DNA from: Helichrysum umbraculigerum
Lineage: Eukaryota; Streptophyta; Magnoliopsida; Asterales; Asteraceae
Direction: 5' to 3'
Assembly (NCBI GenBank): GCA_949592205.1
Contig: CATIUR010000001.1
Location: 261,336,250-261,400,249, forward strand
DNA length: 64,000 nt
Positions 33,872 to 44,162 of this stretch are shown here, piece by piece. The position numbers were made by a program, and so were the translations under genes. The number at the start of each line of letters is the position of its first letter. Positions within the stretch are counted from its first letter, which is position 1. The notes beneath the pieces were generated by a model. It was not told where the DNA came from and ran no database searches. It saw only the letters and a list, made by a program, of their open reading frames with translations.

Positions 33872-35065
33872 ATGAACACAAGGAGCTCCGGTAAAGAGCT
33901 TCTAAGTCCTTTGTCCAATCCGGAGAAGACCAAAAAGAGTAAACGAAGGAGGAAACCAAAGCAAAGATCATCGGAATCATCTAGTAGTCAAACGGATACC
34001 GATACATCTTCGGGAAACACCATCGAGGTGGAAGAAACTTTTGTGGAGGAAATTCCATCACCCGAAGAAGATCTTTCAACACCTTCCGAAGGTGAAGAAG
34101 AGATGGCGGATGAGGATGATACTCCTATGTTCTCACAGACGAGAACCGTGGCACCGACACCCGAGGCGGCCATACGGGTTCAAGATATTGAAAATGATAA
34201 TTTCTCTTTGAAGGGGCATCATATGCAACTCATTAGAGATAAACAATTCGACGGAAGGGTGCGGGTTGATCCACACCAACACATTGCTAGCTTTCTTGAA
34301 ATCGGGAGCTATTTCAAGTATGGGGAAAATATGGATGAAGTGATTCGCCTACGGACGTTTCCTATGTCACTTTGTGGTGAGGCAAAGATTTGGTATCAAG
34401 AATTGGAACCAAACACCATCACTACTTGGGATGAGATGAGGGAAGCATTCGTTAGACGATTTTATCCTCCGGCTTTGGCCGAAAGACTTTTGAATGAGAT
34501 TAGAGCTTTCAAACAACAAGAAGGCGAAACTTTGGTAGAGGCATGGTGTCGGATGAAAGAAATGTTGAGGAATTGCCATGGTCACGATTTGAAGAAGAGA
34601 GAAATCATTGGGTTATTCTACAATGGTCTTAACTTGGATTCGGCAAGTATTCTTGATGCCTCGGGAGGAGGTCAATTCCTTTACAAGACACCGAACGAAG
34701 CGTGGAAGCTTCTTGAAGACAAGGTTATCCAAAGCTTAAATTGGGCTAAGGATAAAGGAGGAAAACCGGTTAAAAAGCATGTTGCATTCGCCGAGGGTAC
34801 TAGTAGTGGAAGTGGAAACTCCAATGACTCGGCCATGATGAAAGAAATCAAGGCTTTATCTTCTAAGTTTGATGCACAATTCAAGACTATCAAAGGTGAA
34901 ATCAAAGAGCTTAGAGATGGTTGCGGTAATTGTGGCGGAAATCATGCCACGGCTAATTGTGTACAAGACGATTTGCCAATGGTAGGAGGTGAGGAAGGTG
35001 TTAACTTTCTTCAACAAGGTAATTATCAAAGCGGAAACTACCAACGAGGGGGTTATCAAAACTGA
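33872..35065 (+). CDS. Athila-type gag (397 aa to the first stop)
   Basis: ATG at 33872 (MNTRSSGKELL), 141 bases after the PBS. A Ser/Glu-rich N-terminal tail of about 95 residues is followed by a retrotransposon gag domain (about 115-290: SFLEIGSYFKYGENMDEVIRL, GEAKIWYQEL, FVRRFYPPALAERLLNEI, ETLVEAWCRMKEML). A CX2CX3HX4C knuckle (CGNCGGNHATANC) lies at about 351-363. A TGA at 35063-35065 breaks the frame; the same frame continues at once into the Gly/Asn/Gln-rich linker and protease, so this is a nonsense mutation, not a natural gag end. Confidence 0.9.
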   Translation: MNTRSSGKELLSPLSNPEKTKKSKRRRKPKQRSSESSSSQTDTDTSSGNTIEVEETFVEEIPSPEEDLSTPSEGEEEMADEDDTPMFSQTRTVAPTPEAAIRVQDIENDNFSLKGHHMQLIRDKQFDGRVRVDPHQHIASFLEIGSYFKYGENMDEVIRLRTFPMSLCGEAKIWYQELEPNTITTWDEMREAFVRRFYPPALAERLLNEIRAFKQQEGETLVEAWCRMKEMLRNCHGHDLKKREIIGLFYNGLNLDSASILDASGGGQFLYKTPNEAWKLLEDKVIQSLNWAKDKGGKPVKKHVAFAEGTSSGSGNSNDSAMMKEIKALSSKFDAQFKTIKGEIKELRDGCGNCGGNHATANCVQDDLPMVGGEEGVNFLQQGNYQSGNYQRGGYQN

Positions 35066-35068
35066 AAT

Positions 35069-38000
35069 TTGGGAGGTTACCAAGGCGGAAGCTATAACCA
35101 AAACCAAAACCAAATCCGATTGTCTAGACCTAACCAACCTTACAACCAAAACTCCAACCAATCTCAAAACCAATCATACAATCAAAACCAATCCCAAAAC
35201 CAACCTTACAACCAAAATCGACACCAAAGCCCATCTAGAGAACAACAACCACCACCGGTTCAAAAACAAGAACCAACATTGACCCCAATGGAACAAATGA
35301 TGAAGGAGTTTATGTCAAAGCAAGAAACCGCCACCGAGAGGATGAAAACTCAAATGACAAATATTCGGTTGAGCATGGAACAAGGGCAAAAGAATCAACA
35401 AGCTTCAATTCAAGATTTGGAGCGGAAAATGGAGAGGTTGTCCGAGGGGCAAAGTAGTAGGCCAACCGGTGGCTTACCGAGTAATACACAACAAAACCCA
35501 AGACCACAACCTTCACCCTCTAGCGGTTCCAAACCGTACCAACCACCACCCGCGAGAAATGAGCATGTGAATGCTATAACCACAAGAAGCGGAAAGGAGC
35601 TTCCACCACCTCAAGTGAAAGACAAAAATGTTTCTAACTCTTTTGTGCAGGAAATTGAGGAGGAAGATAATGAAGAGAATGTTGATGCTCCTACACCAAC
35701 GGTCACACCGCTGTCACCTACTCCGGTTGTAAAAGCTTACAAGCCGAAGATTCCTTATCCCCAAAGGCTAAGGAAAGAAAAGATTGCGGCTCAATATGAG
35801 AAGTTTGTGGACATGATCAAGGGCATTCGAATCAATGTGCCTTTGGTTGATGTATTAGCCGGGATGCCGAATTATGCCAAATTCATTAAGGATTTGGTGA
35901 GCAACAAAGAGAAATTGTCGGAGGCTTCGGCAATGTTTTTGAATGAGGAATGCTCAGCACTTGTCCAAAACCAAATTCCACCCAAGCTTGGAGATCCCGG
36001 GAGTTTCATCATTTCTTGTACATTGGGTAAAATCATCACTTGTGATGCACTTGCGGACCTAGGTGCTAGTATAAATTTAATGCCATATTCACTTTATGCT
36101 AAATTGGCCCTAGGATCCCTAACCCCCTCTCGCATGAGCATCCGTCTTGCCGATAGATCTTTCCAATATCCCGTTGAGATTGCAGAGAACATGCTAATAG
36201 AGGCAGGGCAATTTACCTTCCCGGTTGACTTTGTTATCCTCGAAATGGAGGAGGATAGTAAAGTACCCGTGATTTTAGGACGACCCTTCCTACATACCGC
36301 GGATGCCATAATTGGGGTTAAAGATAAGAAATTGACCTTGGGGGTGGGTGATGAAAGGATTGCGTTCACGGTCGATAAGGCCATGAAGCATCCTTATTCT
36401 AATGATGATTCGTGTTTTAGAATTGATGTGATAGATGAAGCGGTGGAGGAAGAATTGGAAAGCTTGCTTGGATTGGAATCGGAGCTTGTTAACTTGCTAG
36501 AGTCGAATGTTGAAGGAATGACCGACGAGGAGTTGGTCATGAGCATGGAAGAGACAAATGACGAAGAAGAGCTCGAATGTGAGGATGCTTTTGAGGAGCT
36601 CACAAAGGATGACAATATGAGAATCAGAACGTCATTGGAGGATCCACCACATGATTTGGAGTTGAAAGAACTTCTAAGTCATTTGGAGTATGCTTACCTC
36701 CATGAGAAAAATCTCCTACCCGTAATCATTTCCTCCTCCCTTGTGAATGATGAAAAACTTAAATTGTTAAATGTACTCAAGGCTTACAAAAGAGCTTTCG
36801 CTTGGCGGACATCCGACATACCGGGAATAAGCCCATCCTTTTGTAAACACAAAATTAATTTTGTTGATGATTTTAAACCCGTTGTCCAAAGACAACGGAG
36901 GCTTAATCCCAATATGGTGGATGTGGTCAAGAAAGAAGTAATTAAGCTTCTTGATGCGGGTATTATTTACCCCATTGCGGATAGTTCTTGGGTGAGCCCG
37001 GTACATTGTGTGCCGAAAAAGGGGGGCATGACCGTTGTGGCTAATGAGAAAAATGAAATGATACCCACAAGGACGGTCACGGGTTGGCGTGTATGCATTG
37101 ACTATAGAAAATTAAATGATGCTACACGAAAGGACCATTTTCCCCTCTCATTCATCGACCAAATGCTTGAAAGGCTTGCGGGCAATGAATTCTATTGCTT
37201 CTTAGATAGGTTCTCGGGATACTTTCAAATCCCCATAGACCCCGAAGACCAAGGAAAGACCACATTCACTTGCCCTTTCGGTACCTATGCCTATAGGAGA
37301 ATGCCCTTTGGTCTTTGCAATGCTCCCGCCACATTCCAACGTTGTATGATTGCCATTTTTCACGATATGGTTGAAATTTCCATGTAAGTCTTCATGGATG
37401 ATTTTTCGGTATTTGGCGATTCATTCGAGTCATGTTTAAGAAACTTGGATAAAATGCTCGAGAGGTGTGAGAGAGCCCACTTAGTCTTGAATTGGGAGAA
37501 ATGCCATTTCATGGTGAAAGAGGGCATAGTGTTGGGTCACAAAGTGTCGGGGTTGGGTATTGAAGTTGATAGGGCTAAGATTGATGTTATTGCCAAATTA
37601 CCTCCTCCGACCAATGTTAAGGGCATTAGAAGTTTTCTTGGTCATGCCGGTTTTTACCGTAGATTCATTAAGGATTTTTCGAAGATCACCCGTCCAATGA
37701 CTAAGCTACTTGAAAAGGATGCCCCTTTTGTGTTTGATGGACCATGTTTGAGTGCATTTTCGACCCTTAAAGACCATTTGACCAAGGCACCTATCATAGT
37801 CTCACCCGATTGGTCCAAGCCCTTTGAACTCATGTGTGATGCAAGCGACTTTGCCTTAGGAGCCGTCCTAGGACAAAGGATTGATAAACATTTCAAACCT
37901 ATTTACTTTGCTAGCAAAACCTTGAATGGGGCCCAACAAAACTACACAACCACCGAGAAAGAATTGCTTGCCGTCGTATATGCCTTTGACAAATTTTGGC

Positions 38001-39574
38001 AATATCTTGTGCTATCTAAAACCATAGTTTTCACCGACCATTCGGCTTTAAAGTATCTTTTCAACAAACAAGATGCTAAACCCCGTCTCATCCGTTGGAT
38101 TCTTCTTTTACAAGAATTCGACATTGAGATTAAGGATAAAAAGGGAGCCGAAAACCTTGCCGCCGATCATTTGTCAAGATTGGAAAATCCACATCTTGAC
38201 AAGCAAGGCGATACTAATATTGATGATTCCTTTCCCGAGGAATTTCTTTTGCAGGTAGGTGATGAAAACAAGGATGAGGAAGCACCATGGTATGCCGACT
38301 TGGCAAACTATTTGGTTGGTGGAGTTTTGAGGAAGGGCATGAGTCACCAAGAGAAAAGCAAATTTTTCTCTAACTTGAAGCATTATTTCTGGGAGGAGCC
38401 TTATTTATTCCGCATTTGTGCGGATGGCATGGTGAGAAGATGTGTTTCGGGTGGTGAAACAAGAAAGATTTTGGATGAATGTCACTATGGGCCCACCGGT
38501 GGACACTATGGTCCCTCAGTTACCGCAAAGAAAGTGTTTGATGCTGGGTTCTATTGGCCAACGATCTTCAAAGAGGCTAACACTTTATGCCAAACTTGCG
38601 ATGCGTGTCAAAGAACAGGAAACATCTCCAAAAGGGATGAAATGCCACAAACTAGCATCCAAGTTTGCGAAGTATTTGATATTTGGGGCATAGACTTCAT
38701 GGGACCGTTCCCACCTTCATTCAAAAATGAATACATCCTTGTGGCGGTTGATTATGTGTCCAAATGGGCGAAAGCCAAGGCTTTACCAAAGAATGACGCT
38801 CGTGTGGTCATTGATTTCTTGAAAAGCCTATTTTGCCGATTTGGGATGCCCAAAGCATTGATTAGCGACCGGGGGACTCACTTTGCGAATGCTCAATTGG
38901 AAAAAGTTCTCAAGAAGTATGGGGTGAATCACCGGTTCTCGACTTCATACCACCGACAAACAAGTGGTCAAGTCTAGAACACTAACCGTGCTTTGAAAAG
39001 GATTTTAGAGAAAACGGTGAAAGACAACCGGGCCATATGGTCCAAAAAGCTTGAAGATGCATTGTGGGCGTTTCGGACCGCCTACAAGACACATATTGGA
39101 ATGACACCGTACCGGTTACTTTATGGCAAAACTTGCCATTTACCCCTTGAAATTGAGCATAAAGCTTATTGGGCGCTAAAGAATTGCAATTTGGATTTGA
39201 TTGAAGCGGGGGAAAAGAGAATGTTGCAACTTCACGAGTTGGATGAGCTTCGGTTGCAAGCTTATGAAAATTCTCGTCTCTACAAGGAACGGACAAAGGT
39301 GTTGCACGACCGGAAGTTGAAAGTGAGAAAAGATTTTAAATCCGGTGAAAAAGTGCTTTTGTTCCAATCAAGATTCAAGTTGAAACAACCAAAGTTCAAA
39401 CCAAGGTGGACAGGCCCATACGTGGTCAAGCATCAATATCCATCCGGATATGTGGAGCTTTTTCAAAAAGATGGCGGAACCTTTATTGTGAATGGGCGCC
39501 GTTTGAAACTATACCATGAGGATGAACAAGAGAGCGAGTGGGAGAAACTCGCAACTTACCCCAAGGACAAATGA
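35069..39574 (+). pseudogene. Athila-type pol (protease, RT, RNase H, integrase) with two further stops
   Basis: Same frame as gag throughout, stop at 39572-39574. An Asn/Gln-rich linker is followed by protease (ADLGASINLMP), RT (WVSPVHCVPKKGG, GWRVCIDYRKLND, FQIPIDPEDQGKTTFTCPFG, and the FMDDF catalytic site at 37391), RNase H (LMCDASDFALGAVLGQ, FTDHSALKYL), an integrase zinc-binding region (HYGPSVTAKK, CQTCDACQRTG) and a core (GIDFMGPFP, LISDRGTHF). TAA at 37385-37387 lies two codons before FMDDF. TAG at 38975-38977 falls in the integrase block where the family has its catalytic Glu. The RT also reads FLDRFSG, with Arg at a normally small position. It cannot make a full polyprotein. Confidence 0.92.
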
Positions 39575-41196
39575 ATTCGGGGTCGAGTCTAGCTTGGACT
39601 CGTTAATAAATGAAGCCCATACACGAGGAAACTCGTGTTTATATCCTTTTTGATAAACTTAGAATTTTTGGCCTGCATTTTTGATGATTTTGATGTGTTT
39701 GCTGCTGCTGTGATTGTGTGAATTGTTAAGTGTTAAGGTGTTTCTGTGTTACTGCTGTTTCTGCTGATTTTTGCATAGGGAAAGCCGATCTACTTACACT
39801 AGCAGTTCGGCTAAAGATCGATAGCCGATCGGCTTCATATAACCGTTCGGTTTATTCTTTGAAAAACGATCACAGAACTTGAGCCTTTTCTGAAGCATTA
39901 ATTTACCAAAAAGCTAGCAGATCGGTTTAAAGATAGCAGTTCGGCTAATGCTTTGAAGCCGATCGGCTATGTAAAGCCGTTCGGCTATTCTAGTTAAAAA
40001 TCGTTACAGAACTCGACCCCCTTCATCTTAAGCGCATTTTAACTATCTAAGCAGTTCGGCTATTGGTTTGAAGCAGTTCGGCTAACATAGCCGTTCGGCT
40101 AAGGTTCATAAGCCGATCGGCTTTGTAACTTATCTGGGCGATTTAATTAAAGAGCAAGGGTTTTCTCTTTTTCACAACACATCAAGTTAACCGATCTGCT
40201 CTCTTTTTCTCTCTCAAGTAAAAAACGAAAACCACCAAAATCCTCACTAAATCATCATCTAACCTTCAAATCTTTCAAGGAAATCAACCTCTAATCATGT
40301 CTAGACAAAATAAGGTATCTCATGTCTCCATTTAATCTTTCCTACTAGTGATTTTTGAGATGAATATCTTGAATCCGGGTTGGGTTGATTCAAGTGTGGG
40401 GATGAATTCCTTTGTGATTTTGTTGTGTATTATGCTTGATTCATACATGTTACTCAGTTTATACCATGATCTTTTGTTTAAATTGCTCAATTTAGATGAT
40501 TTACAAATTAGGATTCATATGCTAATTTGGGGATAATCCGAATTTAGTGATTTATGCTTGATAGTTGGTGCTAATTGTGATGTAATTCGTGTTTGCAAGT
40601 ATAATGAAGTTAATTGGTGGGTTGATTTCCATTTGTGGATGATTTAGAGAAATTAGGGTTTATGTGGAAATTGGGGAAGAAGGAGTTGACTTTTCTGGTC
40701 AACTTTGACTTTTGCTTTGACTGACTTTGGTGTAACTTGTGATTGTAATACATGTCTAGAAACCATTTGAGTGATCCTTTTTGCTCAATTCAAGTGCATG
40801 TTTGATATTGGAGTTATGCATTTATGAGGTAGTCAATAGGTTTGGTATGTAACTTTGATTGTAAGGCTTGCTTGAGTCACATTGTATGTCATTAGCATGA
40901 TTCAAGCGTGGTTTAATATTAGGTTGCATGTTTATCCTATTTGAGTTCAAGTTTTGGCTATGTGATTGATTGGTAACCGTCGGTTTGTGCTATGCTTGCA
41001 TTTGTTGATTGTTTTGCTTTGTGTGCGGTTATTTGCGTGAGTGCTCGGTTACTAGGGGGTGTGGTTGTGTCTGACATTGATCGCTCATTTTGTGATAGAT
41101 TTTTGCTAACTCTAACACAATTTTGGGAATTTTGTATCTTGTTGTGTTGTGTTGTGCCAAGAGGCAGGAATACCCAACCTGACACATATGAGCCTC
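39575..41196 (+). other. Athila-type 3' noncoding region with AGCCGATCGGCT cluster
   Basis: 39780-40135 has about twelve AGCCGATCGGCT/AGCCGTTCGGCT/GCAGTTCGGCT words, as in the LTR. After it an ATG at 40297 (MSRQNK) runs into a donor-like AAG|GTATCT, which might begin a spliced env-like ORF, but no supported continuation was found before the array at 41197. A CAAGTGTGGGGA tract near 40390 is PPT-like, but no LTR start follows. Confidence 0.5.
41192..41196. repeat. Putative target site GCCTC left of tandem array
   Basis: The five bases directly before the array's first LTR; the partner copy lies outside the window. Confidence 0.4.
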
Positions 41197-41299
41197 TGAT
41201 GCGCCCTCAGCCGTCGGTGTCGTCGGTGCTGTTGTAACGACTGAGGGTGCGATCAGGGTGTTTTAAAATTTATTTTGCTCGGGGCCTAAACCTCCGAAC

Positions 41300-41345
41300 T
41301 ACCTACTGGTACTAGGTACAAGTACCTGATACTAGTACGTGGTAA
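41300..41345. repeat. Nested GTAC palindromes in array LTR
   Basis: A run of TACTAGGTACAAGTACCTGATACTAGTAC type holds overlapping inverted repeats (AGGTAC-AA-GTACCT, and TACTAG pairs). It is near the 3' end of the LTR on the minus strand and recurs in LTR 2 at 57152-57197. Confidence 0.5.
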
Positions 41346-43207
41346 GGATGATCAGGGTCGTCTCCAGACGGTCGAATTTGAAACGGAGCTCGTTTGGATA
41401 ATTCAGTCCTCAAGATTGGGTTCAGATAGTTGGTTTTGTTTGGTTTTTATCTAATTAAAATAACTAAAGCAATAAAATTAAAAAGAACTAGCTAGCATAT
41501 AAGGAACAACTAAGGATAGGGAAGACGTGGTTTACCATGACTTAGAATAGTATAATATCGGGATTGTGTTTATGATGGGGACACTTTCAGATTAATAGAT
41601 TGACAGACTTTGGTGTAAACACTAGAACCCTACCAATTAAATTCCCATTGGCATGTCACTAGGAACTAGGTTATCGTGATTCTAATCGGAGCAATACGCT
41701 AAACTCCCAATACTTACCTAGTTGAAAGATAAGCAACCTATTTTGGTGATTAACCGAGGTACATGAATAAAGCAGCATATCGTCTCATAGGTCCGACCGT
41801 TCTTAACACCTAAGCTTATCTCTCGTTCTTCTAATAGTGTATCTAATTATTAACTTGTTATGTTTAAAGAATCAAATATGTAAAATCTAGGGGGTTGATA
41901 AATCTAAATCACTTGGACTTTCCTCACTAGACCTTGTTAATACTTTTCTTAAGCTCCAATTACGTTGATTTATGACCTAGACCTCTCCTTTTCAAACAGT
42001 TATACATCTCCAGATTATTCACAGTTTGTTTAAAACATGTTTCATATGAGGACCATGCCTTTCAGTAATAGACAGTGTACTTTACAGGGTAGTTCCACGG
42101 GTTCTTACGTCTAACATGCGGTCGAGAGTAATTGACAGTGAGGTTGACACTCTAAACTAACTAAATGTAAAGCATTGCAGAAATGTAAATCTAATATATA
42201 CAACGAGTGGTTTCACTGTGTCTTACTTATTGCATGTCGTGGGCACAGATAACTACTTACCCCAATTAAGGTTCCGGACTCCCTAATATCTAGGTTGCAA
42301 TCACGTGGATAACTGGAAAGGGTACTCCATAAATTAGGTCAGGTGTCATACATTTAAACATTAACAAAGTATAATAATTCCCATTCATATAAGTTTCTTT
42401 TTATGAATTTAGACTATGTTGGAATGAGTTGTTTTTACGATCCTATCAACTAACTAACGTAGAGTTGTCCGCAATCAGATAGAAGATATGTCACATGGAT
42501 AGTAAACACAAACAATTACAATACACCGGAAGTTCTCCCAAATGTACTGAACATATCGGCTAACAACTACCCTCGAATCCTATTCCCCAATCTCGGTCGT
42601 TAGAGATGTCCGTATCATGGCATGGTCTATTGAATAAATAGTCACATAAATAGGTTTTACCCTACCGGAATAAGTTGGGGTAGTCTGGTCAAAAGCGGTT
42701 GGCCAAACATGCCATCATTCGTTCATAATGTTATAATTAAACTATAAATAGAAATTCATTTAGCACATTTAAAGTATTGGTCCGTAATATAACTACCTTC
42801 GGTCGTTCTCAGACTTCCGTACATTTGTACTCCGCCTAAAGCGTTTCCAGCACTATATCCGAGAACAGTCGAATAGGGGCCGTCATATTACTTCACAACA
42901 TTTATTATCATCCCATTATAACTATCTAAATCATGGCAAACATATAAACAACTACTCGCATATCATGACAATAAACATTTCCAATATTAATAAATCATAA
43001 ACATCAAACAAGAACATTACAATTAATTAATAAGAGAAAAGGATAGATATTACCCGTAATTATTGCGAGCCAAACGATGCTTATATTACTTCCGAATAAT
43101 CCAAAGCGTTACATTGATAAGCTAGCTACTACTAACTATTACATAATTAATCTCATACTTATCTCTCTCCAAATTAACTTAGAGAGAGAAAGTAGAGGGA
43201 CCCTAAT

Positions 43208-43345
43208 CTTCTCTCTAGTTCTCCTCTAACTCCTAAGAGTAGTGCTAGAGGGAGAGGCTAGAGAGAAGAACTAACTACAAGAATAATTCTCCTCTAACTC
43301 TTAAGAGTAGTGCTAGAGAAAGAATTCTAGAGAGAGAAAGAGAAA
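43208..43345 (-). repeat. Tandem hairpins in the transcribed leader of array LTR 1
   Basis: A unit of about 70 bp is present twice: CTTCTCTCTAG ... CTAGAGAGAAG arms enclose CTCCTCTAACTCCTAAGAGTAGTGCTAGAG. The inner TCCTAAGAGTAG part is also partly self-complementary. It sits about 30-170 bases downstream of the predicted transcription start. Confidence 0.6.
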
Positions 43346-43398
43346 TATGCAAGAAAGGAGGTGCATATGGTGTAAGTTGAAATGAAGCCTCAAGCCCT

Positions 43399-43408
43399 CT
43401 ATTTATAG
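43399..43408 (-). promoter_or_regulatory. TATA box of array LTR 1
   Basis: A canonical CTATAAATAG on the minus strand about 740 bp into the LTR, predicting transcription start near 43375. Unit 2 has the same site at 59251-59260. Confidence 0.75.
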
Positions 43409-43569
43409 GAGAGCTTTGGCTCACATTAGCATCAAGGGGTGCACATTAGAAAGCTTTCCAAAAGTGGTGTGTACAACACGAAAAGTAGGCGCACCGAGTA
43501 CTGTACAACGCGAAAAGTAGGCGCACCGGGTACCAAAACTTGCCAAAAACGGAAACCAGGATGGGGGTA

Positions 43570-43645
43570 GGGTGGCCGGCGGCGCCAGCCAGGTGGCCGG
43601 TGGCGGCTGGCTGGTGGCCGGCGGCGGTGGGCCCCACCCCGCCCC
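43570..43645 (-). repeat. GC-rich GGTGGCCGGCGGC triple repeat upstream of TATA
   Basis: Three copies of a unit of about 25 bp containing GGCCGG(C/T)GGCGGC; the minus strand reads GCCGCCGGCC, which holds GCCGCC, the core of the AP2/ERF GCC-box. It lies about 165-240 bp upstream of the TATA box, in U3. In unit 2 it is at about 59422-59497. Confidence 0.6.
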
Positions 43646-44150
43646 GTTGCGCGATCTTTTGCTTCGTTTCTTGATTCGTGCGTGTTTTCTTCGTTATACA
43701 TCCGTTTGAGTCGATTATTTTTTTGTTGGATTCGTATTTCAAAAACGAAGATTTTGACATAGGATATGCCCTGAGATGAGGTCCCTAGCTCCAGATATTG
43801 CGTTCGGATCATTTGGATCTTCCGGCGGGCGCGAAATCTTCATTTTTCACCCGTTTTGGTTGATTCTTCTTCTGTTGGATTCGAATTTTAAAAACGAACA
43901 TCTTGGAAATATTGGATGTTGATGGAGGGCACTTTAGTCTTGAAATCTCGTTTTTAAGCCCTGAATCTTCAAACGTATGTGGAATCTTCGTTTCTCGGCC
44001 GTTTTGCTCGATTTTTATCGTGCAACCTCGTTTTGACCATCTTGGCATAATGTTACTGATTTGTGCTGTTTTTGAGTTAATATGCCGAGAATCGTTCCAG
44101 AATGAGAGAGATATCGGTAGTAAAAACGTGACTTTTTACGCGATATCAAG

Positions 44151-44162
44151 TATCCCACACTT
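44151..44162 (-). other. Polypurine-type tract of array unit 1
   Basis: The minus strand reads AAGTGTGGGATA, two bases upstream of the LTR start, a common Athila-type PPT form. Three more copies of TAAGTGTGGGAT lie in the internal region, near 45407, 45474 and 45539. Confidence 0.65.

Larger units (their letters stand above)
31834..41196 (+). mobile_element. Athila-type Ty3/Gypsy element, 5' portion, inactivated
   Basis: The order is 5' LTR, PBS of the TGGCGCCGCTGCCGGGG type, single-frame gag-pol (33872-39574), then a noncoding 3' region interrupted at 41197 by the tandem array. Protease-RT-RNase H-integrase order fixes Gypsy. The gag knuckle (CX2CX3HX4C), the PBS and the pol motifs fit the Athila lineage. 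Three stop codons break the frame. The 3' LTR is not in the window. The left boundary rests on the TGATATC start matching the related array LTR. Confidence 0.85.
41197..44148 (-). repeat. Array LTR 1 (2952 bp)
   Basis: On the minus strand it runs from TGATATCGCG (44148) to GGGCGCATCA (41197). It has the same length as 57049-60000 with about 20 substitutions by eye. Outer limits come from the PBS side and from the PPT-like TATCCCACACTT starting at 44151. Confidence 0.85.

Noticed and set aside
40385..40405. PPT of the Athila-type element with a 3' LTR following
   Set aside because: The AAGTGTGGGGA tract is PPT-like, but sequence after it does not match the 5' LTR start at 31834.
40992..41237. 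81-codon ORF at the end of the Athila region
   Set aside because: Runs into the array LTR; Cys/Val/Leu-rich chance ORF in TG-rich DNA.
43432..43812. 126- and 104-codon minus-strand ORFs (and their copies near 59284-59664)
   Set aside because: They lie across the LTR promoter and GC-rich repeat, overlap each other in two frames, and have Arg/Pro/Gly composition from the repeat; no coding signature.
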